This document shows positions 1 through 5,248 of a stretch of DNA of 5,342 nt, one piece after another (within the stretch, counting starts at the first letter, position 1; the number at the start of each line of letters is the position of its first letter). This DNA comes from Chloroflexota bacterium (GTDB lineage: Bacteria; Chloroflexota; UBA6077; FW602-bin22; JACPQP01). The stretch spans positions 1 to 5,342 of the forward strand of contig JACPQP010000512.1 of the NCBI GenBank assembly GCA_016190465.1, given 5' to 3'. Position numbers and translations under genes: made by a program. The notes under the pieces are model-generated. The model saw only the letters and a program-made list of their open reading frames with translations, was not told the origin of the DNA and ran no database searches.

Positions 1-46
1 GACTTCGAGGAGGAAGGCAAGGCGACACAGCCAAGGAGAGAGAAAG

Positions 47-120
47 CACCCCCGGCAGGACTTGAACCCGCAACCTTGTGGTCCGAAGCCACACGCTCTA
101 TCCGATTGAGCTACGGGGGC
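47..120 (-). tRNA. tRNA-Arg (anticodon UCG)
   Basis: Read on the minus strand this is a complete 74-nt cloverleaf. The acceptor stem GCCCCCG pairs with CGGGGGT, closed by a G-U pair, with discriminator G. The D arm is GCTC/GAGC with the GG pair in a 9-nt loop. The anticodon stem TGTGG/CCACA encloses loop CTTCGGA, so the anticodon is UCG (arginine, codon CGA and probably other CGN codons by wobble). The variable loop has 5 nt, and the T arm GCGGG/CCTGC encloses TTCAAGT. The 3' CCA is not encoded (the next bases are CTT), so it must be added by nucleotidyltransferase. The gene diverges from the next plus-strand gene and has its own promoter. The 46 bases downstream show no obvious terminator hairpin. 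Identity is certain by structure; isoacceptor use relative to a possible tRNA-Arg(ACG) elsewhere cannot be judged. Confidence 0.97.
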
Positions 121-137
121 AGGAATGATGCTCCCTT

Positions 138-167
138 ATCATAGCACGCCACGCCCAGACCTGTCCA
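138..167 (-). promoter_or_regulatory. Sigma-70-type extended -10 promoter for the tRNA-Arg gene
   Basis: On the minus strand, TGGACA (167-162, 5/6 match to TTGACA) is followed after 18 nt by TATGAT (143-138, 5/6 match to TATAAT). The -10 is preceded by TGC, which forms an extended -10 element (TGnTATGAT). Transcription would start near position 131, about ten bases before the mature tRNA 5' end at 120. This is the spacing expected for a tRNA promoter. Confidence 0.75.
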
Positions 168-197
168 GACGAACTCAGGCGAGCAAGCAACTCCCTC

Positions 198-226
198 TTG
201 TCCTTGTCGCGGAAACGTGGTACAAC
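198..226 (+). promoter_or_regulatory. Possible weak promoter for the three-gene plus-strand cluster
   Basis: TTGTCC (198-203) and TACAAC (221-226) each match the sigma-70 hexamers at 4/6, with a 17-nt spacer. A start site near 233 would leave a leader of about 30 nt before the TTG start at 264, with the ribosome site inside it. The match is weak, but the position is right. The site lies back to back with the tRNA promoter, so the roughly 140-bp interval would hold two divergent promoters. Confidence 0.35.
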
Positions 227-253
227 AGTGCCAGCAGCGTGGTGCTCGGGCCC

Positions 254-258
254 GGAGG
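254..258 (+). promoter_or_regulatory. Ribosome binding site that sets a TTG start
   Basis: A perfect GGAGG core ends 5 nt before TTG at 264-266. The reading frame is open further upstream, with possible starts at TTG 198 and GTG 228, but neither has a comparable Shine-Dalgarno. The protein's regular helical sequence also begins right after 264, so this site decides the start. Confidence 0.75.
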
Positions 259-263
259 CGACC

Positions 264-1982
264 TTGGCGAACCTCATCCGATTACTGCTGGCGCTCCCCG
301 CGAGTGATCTGCGACGGATGGCTGAGCAGTGGGGGTTGGCGGTTGAACCGGAGCCACGAGCGCTCATCGCCAGCGTCTACCACGAGATGACCGCCGAATG
401 GCCGGTCAAGACGCTGTGGGAACGGCTCACGCCAGCCGAGCAACTCGTCCTTCAGACCCTTCTGCGCCAACGCGATGCCGTCTCGCCCGCCAGCGCACTC
501 GTCCACCAGCTCCCTCTTGATGCGGCGACGTTCCACCAGGCGATCCATCGGCTGGGCAGATGGGGCGTCGTCGGCTACTGGGTCGGCGGCACCGATGTCG
601 GCTACCGTCCCGCGCCGCCGGCCCAACCAGTGAACCGCTGGTCCGCGTATGTCCCGATGGATCTGGCCGGCGTGCTCCGCCGCCTCTGCCAGCAGATCGA
701 CCAGGCGAGCCGGAACGAGCCGACGCTGCGCAAGCTGCTCATCGCTCTGACGTTGGGCGAGCTCGTCCACCTGGCCGCCCGGTGGGGTATCGCCCAGCCC
801 GAGCGCTTCTTCAAGCGTGAGCTCGTGCGCATGCTCGAGGAACTCCTGACCCAGCGGGAGGTTGTGCACGCTCGCCTGGCCACGGCGCCGATCGAGGCTC
901 GTCGCCTGTGCCAGGCGGTGCTCGACACCGGTGGTCGCCTCGCCGTCGACGCGGCGCGCGGCTCCACCGGACTCGATGGTGAACGATTGCGCACCGCGTT
1001 CGACCACCTCCACGAGCTGTTCCTGCTCCACGAGACGTACACGGTGCGCAATCAGCGACTGTTCTACGTGCCCAACGCGGTGCTGCAAGGCGAGCGACAA
1101 CTGGATCAGCCGGCTCAGTTGCCGCCGCTCGTCCTCGTCGGCCGGCCGCCGGTGCCGGTGCCGCCGGACGGGACCTTCCTCCACGATCTGGCCAAGCTGC
1201 TCGCGCGGGTTGCGTTCCACCCGCCTCACGCCCGCAGCCGCTCGCGTGACGTTACGGTCCATTCGCTCAGCTTGGCCGAGGTGGTCAGCCCCACCGAGGA
1301 GTTGCACACCACCATTCGGGCATGGTATATCCAACACTGTGCCTTGCGCCTGGGGCTGCTCGGGCTGGCGGAGGGCCGGCTACTGGCGACGTCGCTCATC
1401 ACCAACTGGCTGCAATTGGGCGAAGAGGCGCAGGTGGTGGCGACATTTCGACTCTGGCTCTCCGAGGAGCGTTGCCCCGGGATGAGTGGGAGTGAGCACC
1501 TGAAACCGGCTGTCGCCCTGCCCGTTCTCCGCCGTGCCCTGCTCGGCACGCTGAGCGACGTGGAGACCGGCGCCTGGTACTCCCTCAACTCGCTGATGCG
1601 GCGACTGCGGGCGCAGCTTCGGCTTGTTTCACCACTCGGTCGGGACGGTGGTCACCCTGAACTGCGCCACGCGGCGGTCTTTTCGCTATATCCGCTGCAC
1701 TGGCTCGGCCTGTTGACGCTCGGCGCCAGCGTCGATGGCAAGCTCGTCGCGTTTCAGCGCAATGCGCTGGCCAACGTGGTGCTGGCCCCCGTCGAACCAG
1801 GCGGCACAGACGCGGGCACCGGGCGAGATAGCTCGGCTGCGGAGATCCCCTACCTGGCCGCGATCTCGACGCAGAACCCGGCACCGGCCTGCACATCATC
1901 CCCCGATGGCGATCACCAACAGGCGGGATCCGGCGTTCGGCGCACCCACCGGGGGCACGAGGAGGACAGACTCGGCGAGTGA
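264..1982 (+). CDS. Hypothetical protein with duplicated winged-helix-like units, possibly helicase-associated
   Basis: A 572-residue cytoplasmic protein with no signal peptide or membrane segment. I do not recognise it to a named family. Seen: an N-terminal unit (about residues 7-105) with a helical opening LLLALPASDLRRMAEQWGL and then a winged-helix-like stretch (LTPAEQLVLQTLL ... LGRWGVVGYW). A second unit (about 158-259) repeats the layout, opening LLIALTLGELVHLAARWGI. The third part (about 330-515) is helical and rich in Leu and Trp. The last 55-60 residues are Gly/Ser/Pro/Thr-rich and look disordered. The general pattern resembles the XPB/Ssl2-N 'helicase-associated' proteins of Actinobacteria and Chloroflexota, but no Walker A or DEAD/DEAH motif is visible, so DNA binding is an inference. 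The TTG start at 264 is chosen for its GGAGG at 5 nt. The stop overlaps the next gene's GTG by 4 bp, which implies co-transcription and translational coupling. Confidence is high that it is a gene and low for function. Confidence 0.88.
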   Translation: MANLIRLLLALPASDLRRMAEQWGLAVEPEPRALIASVYHEMTAEWPVKTLWERLTPAEQLVLQTLLRQRDAVSPASALVHQLPLDAATFHQAIHRLGRWGVVGYWVGGTDVGYRPAPPAQPVNRWSAYVPMDLAGVLRRLCQQIDQASRNEPTLRKLLIALTLGELVHLAARWGIAQPERFFKRELVRMLEELLTQREVVHARLATAPIEARRLCQAVLDTGGRLAVDAARGSTGLDGERLRTAFDHLHELFLLHETYTVRNQRLFYVPNAVLQGERQLDQPAQLPPLVLVGRPPVPVPPDGTFLHDLAKLLARVAFHPPHARSRSRDVTVHSLSLAEVVSPTEELHTTIRAWYIQHCALRLGLLGLAEGRLLATSLITNWLQLGEEAQVVATFRLWLSEERCPGMSGSEHLKPAVALPVLRRALLGTLSDVETGAWYSLNSLMRRLRAQLRLVSPLGRDGGHPELRHAAVFSLYPLHWLGLLTLGASVDGKLVAFQRNALANVVLAPVEPGGTDAGTGRDSSAAEIPYLAAISTQNPAPACTSSPDGDHQQAGSGVRRTHRGHEEDRLGE

Positions 1983-2788
1983 CCGAACCGCTTACCCTGG
2001 AAGCTATTCCCCAGCTTCGCTGCATCCTTTTCGACGTCGACGGCGTCGTCTATCTCGGGTCGACCCCCTTGCCGGGGAGCCAGGACCTGTTCGACCTGCT
2101 CGAACAACGCGGCATTCCCTACGCCCTGATCACGAACAACGCCACCCGCACCCCTCGCCAGTACGTCGAGAAGCTGGCCCAGATGGGGATCCGGGTGCCG
2201 GAGCGCACCGTCTTCACGTCGGGCGTGGCCACGGCGATGTTCCTCAAGCGTCTGGAGCCGCGCGGGGCACCGGTCTATCTCATCGGCCAGGACGGCCTGG
2301 TGCAACCGATGCTCGAAGCCGGCTTCTGGCTCGACGAGCGGCGGCCGAAGTACGTCGTCGTTGGCCTGGATATGCACCTCACCTACGCCAAGTTGCGGAT
2401 CGCCTGCCTGGCGATTCGGGCGGGGGCGACGTTCATCGGCGCCAACCCCGACAAGACGCTGCCGACCGAGGAGGGTCTGCTCCCCGGCTGTGGCAGTATT
2501 CTTGCGGCGCTGGAGACCGCGACTGACGTTTCGCCCCGAGTCATCGGCAAGCCCTCGGCCGACATGATCGATCTCGCGGTCGAGATGCTCGGCGCCGACA
2601 AGGCGCGGACCGTGATCGTCGGGGATCGCTGGGACACCGACATCCTCGCCGGACAACGGGCTGGCATCGGCACGATGATGGTGCTGACCGGGGTAACCAG
2701 GCCCGAGGATCTGCCGACCCTCCCGGTCAAGCCCGACGTGGTGCTGCCCGATCTGGTCGAGTTCGCCCGTCTGCTTATGACGTGCTGA
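1979..2788 (+). CDS. HAD-IIA (NagD-like) sugar- or glycerol-phosphate phosphatase
   Basis: A 269-residue cytoplasmic Mg-dependent phosphatase of the haloacid dehalogenase superfamily, of usual length for subfamily IIA (NagD, p-nitrophenylphosphatase, phosphoglycolate/glycerol-phosphate phosphatases). All four HAD motifs are present. Motif I is FDVDGV, with nucleophile Asp19 and acid/base Asp21. Motif II is LITNN with Thr52. Motif III is GKPS with Lys191. Motif IV is GDRWDTDI with Asp216 and Asp221. The cap region between motifs II and III (about 80-185) carries the family signature NPDKTLPTEEGLLPGCGSI. The substrate cannot be read from the sequence. Known relatives act on nucleotide, glycolate or glycerol phosphates, and many do phosphometabolite clean-up. 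The start is GTG, overlapping the upstream stop as GTGA. The nearest GGAGG (1961-1965) is 13 nt away, longer than ideal, so translation probably depends partly on coupling. No better in-frame start precedes motif I. The family call is secure; the specific activity is not. Confidence 0.95.
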   Translation: MTEPLTLEAIPQLRCILFDVDGVVYLGSTPLPGSQDLFDLLEQRGIPYALITNNATRTPRQYVEKLAQMGIRVPERTVFTSGVATAMFLKRLEPRGAPVYLIGQDGLVQPMLEAGFWLDERRPKYVVVGLDMHLTYAKLRIACLAIRAGATFIGANPDKTLPTEEGLLPGCGSILAALETATDVSPRVIGKPSADMIDLAVEMLGADKARTVIVGDRWDTDILAGQRAGIGTMMVLTGVTRPEDLPTLPVKPDVVLPDLVEFARLLMTC

Positions 2789-2804
2789 AAGCTGAAGGCT
2801 GATG
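2784..2804 (+). repeat. Three tandem 7-bp repeats (GCTGAWR) across a stop/start junction
   Basis: GCTGAAA, GCTGAAG and GCTGATG follow each other without a gap. The first unit contains the TGA stop of the phosphatase gene (2786-2788), and the third contains the ATG of the next gene (2802-2804). Each change of one unit would shift the inter-gene spacing by 7 bp. A related three-unit array is at 5228-5248. Similar heptamers are known as short tandem repeats in other bacteria; whether this one varies in number is unknown. Confidence 0.7.
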
Positions 2805-3794
2805 GCTCATCTCCGGAGCAAACTGCTCATCTCCCTGGCACTTGGCATGGCCGTCGTCCTGGCGCTGGGTCTCTACGCCGATCTGCCGAAGCTGCTCGGC
2901 GTCCTGGCTGGCTTCCGGTGGAGCTATCTGCCGGCGATCCTGGGTCTGACCTTGCTCAACTACGTGCTCCGCTTCGTGAAGTGGCAGTTCTTCCTGGGCA
3001 GGATTGGTGTCCGGGCCCTCCCGCTCCGTACCAGCGCGCTCATCTTCTTCAGTGGCTTCTCGATGGTCATGACCCCCGGTAAGGTGGGCGAGTGGCTGAA
3101 GTCGTACCTGCTTCGGCAGACCATCGGCACGCCGCTGAGCGTGTCAGCGCCAGTGATCATCGCCGAGCGGCTGAGCGACGGTCTGGCGATGGCCGTGCTG
3201 GCGATGGGAGGGCTGCTGATCTACGACCTCGGCTGGCAGACGCCGGCGCTGCTCCTCGCGCTGCTCGTCGCTGGCCTGGCGCTCGTCCAGGAGGAACGCA
3301 TCGCCCGCCCGCTGCTCGCGACACTCGAACGGCTGCCTTTCGTCGGCGAGCGGATTCGCCACGTCGAGGCCTTTTACGGGAGCGCGCGGCGCCTGTTCTC
3401 CTGGCGGTCGCTCGGCCTGGCGGTGCCATTGGGGATCATCTCGTGGGGCGGTGAGGGCGTCGCGTTCTTCCTGGTCTTGCGCGGTCTCGGCATCGGCGGC
3501 GACCACGTCAACCTGATCATCGAGGCGAACTTCATCCTGGGGATCTCGAGCATCTTCGGCGCGTTTTCGATGCTGCCCGGTGGGCTGGCCATCGCCGAGG
3601 GCAGCATCACCGGGCTGCTGCTCCTCCTCGGCGTCGTCGGCGATCCCACCGTCGCGGCGGCGGCGACGCTGCTGATCCGCTTCGCCACACTCTGGTTCGG
3701 CGTCGCGCTGGGCATCGTCGTACTCGTCTTCGCCGCGAGACGCCTGATGCCGACCACGGGTGCTATGGCATCCGCACCCTCGCCAGGGGATTAG
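2802..3794 (+). CDS. Flippase-like integral membrane protein (UPF0104 / LPG-synthase transmembrane domain family)
   Basis: A 330-residue polytopic inner-membrane protein matching the stand-alone transmembrane domain of lysylphosphatidylglycerol synthases (PF03706). It lacks the soluble aminoacyl-transferase domain of full MprF. Hydrophobic segments lie near residues 7-26, 41-59, 75-91, 115-140, 147-163, 204-226, 240-258, 266-280 and 284-311. Family motifs visible are TPGKVGEWLK (91-100), AERLSDG (121-127) and PGGLAIAEGS (259-268). Relatives are implicated in moving or modifying lipid or polyprenyl-linked molecules, but the substrate is not known here. The ATG lies 13 bp after the phosphatase stop, inside a heptamer repeat. 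GAAGG ends only 3 nt before it and GAAAG about 10 nt before it, so the ribosome site is mediocre. The stop TAG (3792-3794) is formed by the left terminal repeat of the 140-bp element that follows. The family call is strong; the role is inferred. Confidence 0.93.
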   Translation: MAHLRSKLLISLALGMAVVLALGLYADLPKLLGVLAGFRWSYLPAILGLTLLNYVLRFVKWQFFLGRIGVRALPLRTSALIFFSGFSMVMTPGKVGEWLKSYLLRQTIGTPLSVSAPVIIAERLSDGLAMAVLAMGGLLIYDLGWQTPALLLALLVAGLALVQEERIARPLLATLERLPFVGERIRHVEAFYGSARRLFSWRSLGLAVPLGIISWGGEGVAFFLVLRGLGIGGDHVNLIIEANFILGISSIFGAFSMLPGGLAIAEGSITGLLLLLGVVGDPTVAAAATLLIRFATLWFGVALGIVVLVFAARRLMPTTGAMASAPSPGD

Positions 3795-3841
3795 AGCGGT
3801 GTGCATTGCTGTTGAGCCGGCGGCCAGACGTCTCCCCTGTG

Positions 3842-3863
3842 GTCCCCCCGCACGCGGGGGGAC
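3842..3863. repeat. GC-rich hairpin 1 inside the 140-bp element
   Basis: GTCCCCCCG (3842-3850) pairs perfectly with CGGGGGGAC (3855-3863), enclosing the loop CACG. It is a 9-bp, almost all G-C stem. The central sequence is nearly the reverse complement of hairpin 2, 10 bp further on. No U-run follows on either strand, so it does not fit an intrinsic terminator. Confidence 0.8.
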
Positions 3864-3873
3864 GAGGCCCGCT

Positions 3874-3895
3874 CCCTCCCCGCGTGCGGGGAGGG
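3874..3895. repeat. GC-rich hairpin 2 inside the 140-bp element
   Basis: CCCTCCCCG (3874-3882) pairs with CGGGGAGGG (3887-3895) around loop CGTG. The loop is complementary to the CACG loop of hairpin 1. Its 3' arm is also the first half of a G-quadruplex motif, so hairpin and quadruplex would exclude each other. Confidence 0.8.
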
Positions 3896-3908
3896 TGGGG
3901 GAGGGGGG
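3888..3908 (+). other. Predicted G-quadruplex motif
   Basis: Four G-runs of 4, 3, 5 and 6 bases (3888-3891, 3893-3895, 3897-3901, 3903-3908) are separated by single-base A, T and A loops. One-base loops make this a very favourable parallel quadruplex motif. It is on the plus strand, so it would appear in read-through transcripts from the flippase-like gene. The C-rich complement could form an i-motif. Confidence 0.7.
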
Positions 3909-3928
3909 CAACCTTTCCGCACACCGCT

Positions 3929-5083
3929 CTAGTCCTCCAGCCGCGCGGCGCTGATCCGGAACAGCGCCAGACTGCCCAGCACCCATGCGCCCAATCCCAG
4001 GAGGATCGCCACGAGCGCCACGAGCCCACCGAGGTATGGCACCAGCGTCAGCAGGTAGAGCGCGAGCAAACCCACCATCACCAGCCATCCTTCGGCGACT
4101 CGCCGGTGCCACTGCCGCTCGACCAGCCGGCCGATGAGGTGACCCAGCGCGTAGCCGGTGATGATCCAGCCGACGAGCAGCCCCAGGAGATAGGCGACAA
4201 GGGTGAGGAGCGCGAGCGGCAGCCCGACCAGCGTGATGGCCAGGAGGATGGCGATCAGCGGCCCGCCGATCAGCGCCACTAGCCCGATCCCCAGGGAGAG
4301 GAGTGGCCCCCGGTCGATCGCCGTGCGCAGCGCCATCGCCGGTCGGGGGAGCAGCCAGACCAGCAGCACCCCGAGGATCAGGTTGCCGGCCAGCCAGATC
4401 AGGCTGAGGAAGGAGACGGGGCTTTCGGCGCGCTGGCGCTCGGCCGGCCGGGGCCGGTGCGCGACCTCGCCTGCCACCGTACCCGGCGGCACCGGCTGTG
4501 GCTCCCAGCTCGTGTACGTGAGCCCGCCGCGCACCTGGGCCGACGGGGCAATCGCCAGCGCGTCGACCGTCGCCTGCACGTCACGGCCGACGCGCCCCCG
4601 GATGTCGAGCCGATCGCCGGAGACCGTCACGTCGCGGCCGACCGTTCCGTCGAGGGTGGTCGTCGCCCCCGCGCTCATCCAGCTCCCGCCGATCTGGCCG
4701 GACGGCGTGAGCGACAGGAACTGCGCGGCCGCCGTCAGGTTGTGGGCGACCACGCCGGTCACCGTGAGGTACTGCGATGCAGCGCGGACATCGCCGCCGA
4801 TCCGTCCGGCCACGGCCACATGCTGGGAGGCAGCCAGCAGGTCGCCGGCGACCGCGCCGTTGATGGTCACCGACTGCGCCGCGGCGAAGACGTCGCCATT
4901 CACGGTCCCGTCGATGGTTACCGATTCACCGAACGCCATCAGGTCGCCGTCGATCACCTCGTTCGGGCCGACATAGACCAGGCTATCGGCCCGCGTCTCG
5001 ACCGCGCCGGCCGGGCCGGCGAGGAGCGCAGTGAGCGCGGCCAGGAGCAGGACCGAGGTGAGCGCCCACCGAATGCGGTTCAT
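3929..5083 (-). CDS. Secreted bactofilin-like repeat domain fused to a polytopic membrane domain
   Basis: A 384-residue protein. Residues 1-27 are a typical Sec signal peptide (MNRIR, hydrophobic core, AGA before Val28). Residues about 40-192 are eight or nine imperfect repeats of 17-19 residues of the type GDVxAAAQSVTINGxV (examples: NGDVFAAAQSVTINGAV, GGDVRAASQYLTVTGVV). This is the pattern of bactofilin/polymer-forming right-handed beta-helices. A Pro/Arg-rich linker (about 193-222) follows, then a hydrophobic half with segments near 224-245, 262-283, 284-305, 333-350 and 352-375. The beta-helix would therefore sit outside the membrane, unlike classical cytoplasmic bactofilins. Related 'polymer-forming cytoskeletal' proteins with C-terminal membrane regions are common in Chloroflexota and others, mostly uncharacterised. 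A role in envelope structure is inference. The ATG at 5083 is chosen because GGAGG lies 5 nt upstream and the signal peptide starts there. The frame is open further upstream, but that stretch is an inverted-repeat element. The TAG stop lies in the right terminal repeat of the 140-bp element. Confidence 0.92.
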   Translation of the reverse strand: MNRIRWALTSVLLLAALTALLAGPAGAVETRADSLVYVGPNEVIDGDLMAFGESVTIDGTVNGDVFAAAQSVTINGAVAGDLLAASQHVAVAGRIGGDVRAASQYLTVTGVVAHNLTAAAQFLSLTPSGQIGGSWMSAGATTTLDGTVGRDVTVSGDRLDIRGRVGRDVQATVDALAIAPSAQVRGGLTYTSWEPQPVPPGTVAGEVAHRPRPAERQRAESPVSFLSLIWLAGNLILGVLLVWLLPRPAMALRTAIDRGPLLSLGIGLVALIGGPLIAILLAITLVGLPLALLTLVAYLLGLLVGWIITGYALGHLIGRLVERQWHRRVAEGWLVMVGLLALYLLTLVPYLGGLVALVAILLGLGAWVLGSLALFRISAARLED

Positions 5084-5088
5084 CGCGG

Positions 5089-5093
5089 CCTCC
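5089..5093 (-). promoter_or_regulatory. Ribosome binding site of the bactofilin-like gene
   Basis: A perfect GGAGG on the minus strand with 5 nt to the ATG at 5083. It sets the start and excludes the 77-codon upstream extension of the frame. It lies about 30 nt downstream of the leader inverted repeat and is not part of that stem. Confidence 0.85.
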
Positions 5094-5124
5094 AATATGG
5101 CAGCCCTGTGCCTATGCCACGCTC

Positions 5125-5220
5125 CGCTGGTCATTCCGAGCCCCGCAGGGCGAGGAATCTCGGTCGTGGCCCGTGTGCACCGTGGCCGAGATTTCTCGCT
5201 GCGGCTCGGAATGACCAGCG
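5125..5220. repeat. 96-bp inverted-repeat (MITE-like) element in the gene leader
   Basis: A 17-bp perfect inverted repeat, CGCTGGTCATTCCGAGC (5125-5141) and its complement (5204-5220), forms the base of a longer imperfect stem. The inner arms pair AATCTCGG (5156-5163) with CCGAGATT (5186-5193) and CGAG (5151-5154) with CTCG (5195-5198), with small bulges. The core words TCATTCCGAGC and GAGGAATCTCGG are, as I recall, typical of a dispersed repeat found between genes in several bacterial groups. No clear target duplication flanks it. It lies between the promoter and the ribosome site of the minus-strand gene, so it should be transcribed as a hairpin in the 5' leader. Confidence 0.8.
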
Positions 5221-5227
5221 CGGTACA

Positions 5228-5248
5228 GCGGATTGCAGATCGCAGACC
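5228..5248. repeat. Three tandem 7-bp repeats (GCRGAYY) next to a -10 box
   Basis: GCGGATT, GCAGATC and GCAGACC lie in direct succession and abut the -10 hexamer of the minus-strand promoter (5249-5254). They share the GCNGANN form with the GCTGAWR units at 2784-2804. The expected transcription start (about 5242) falls inside the array. Confidence 0.5.

Larger units (their letters stand above)
3792..3931. mobile_element. 140-bp miniature inverted-repeat element (TA-type ends, MITE-like)
   Basis: Perfect 13-bp terminal inverted repeats, TAGAGCGGTGTGC (3792-3804) and its reverse complement (3919-3931), bound a GC-rich non-coding core. There is no identity beyond these ends. If the outer TA at each side is a target duplication, the element is 136 bp with 11-bp ends starting GAGCGG. 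That is the insertion pattern of IS630/Tc1-mariner-type elements, with a partner transposase presumed elsewhere in the genome. It fills the whole interval between two convergent genes, and its two ends supply the TAG stop of each. The core holds two hairpins and a G-quadruplex motif. It could also act as a two-way transcription barrier, although no U-tract follows the hairpins. That it is an inverted-repeat element is clear; the IS630 link is inference. Confidence 0.75.

Noticed and set aside
47..120. tRNA gene as an integration (att) site of a mobile island
   Set aside because: No integrase gene and no direct repeat of the tRNA 3' end is present within the window.
198..263. Upstream extension of the first plus-strand gene to TTG 198 or GTG 228
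   Set aside because: No Shine-Dalgarno precedes either codon, the extra residues are irregular, and TTG 264 has GGAGG at 5 nt. The proposed promoter would also overlap the 198 start.
282..1337. Long open frame on the minus strand (351 codons) opposite the first gene
   Set aside because: Its product is rich in Arg, Gln, Glu and His with no recognisable domain. It is the antisense shadow of a well-supported gene in high-GC DNA.
3842..3908. Intrinsic (Rho-independent) terminators for the convergent genes
   Set aside because: The stems are strong, but no U-tract follows on either strand. I describe them as hairpins of the element and leave terminator activity open.
3144..4112. Minus-strand open frame of 322 codons across the flippase-like gene and the 140-bp element
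   Set aside because: Low-complexity product (Arg/Ala/Gly/Gln runs), translates straight through the inverted-repeat element, and has no ribosome site support.
4440..4970. DNA-level tandem repeat or CRISPR-like array
   Set aside because: The roughly 51-bp periodicity is only the degenerate coding of the 17-residue beta-helix repeats; units are too diverged and there are no identical repeats with unique spacers.
4203..4976. Plus-strand open frame of 257 codons opposite the bactofilin-like gene
   Set aside because: The Ser/Pro/Arg/Thr-rich product mirrors the regular repeats of the real gene on the other strand; no domain or ribosome site.
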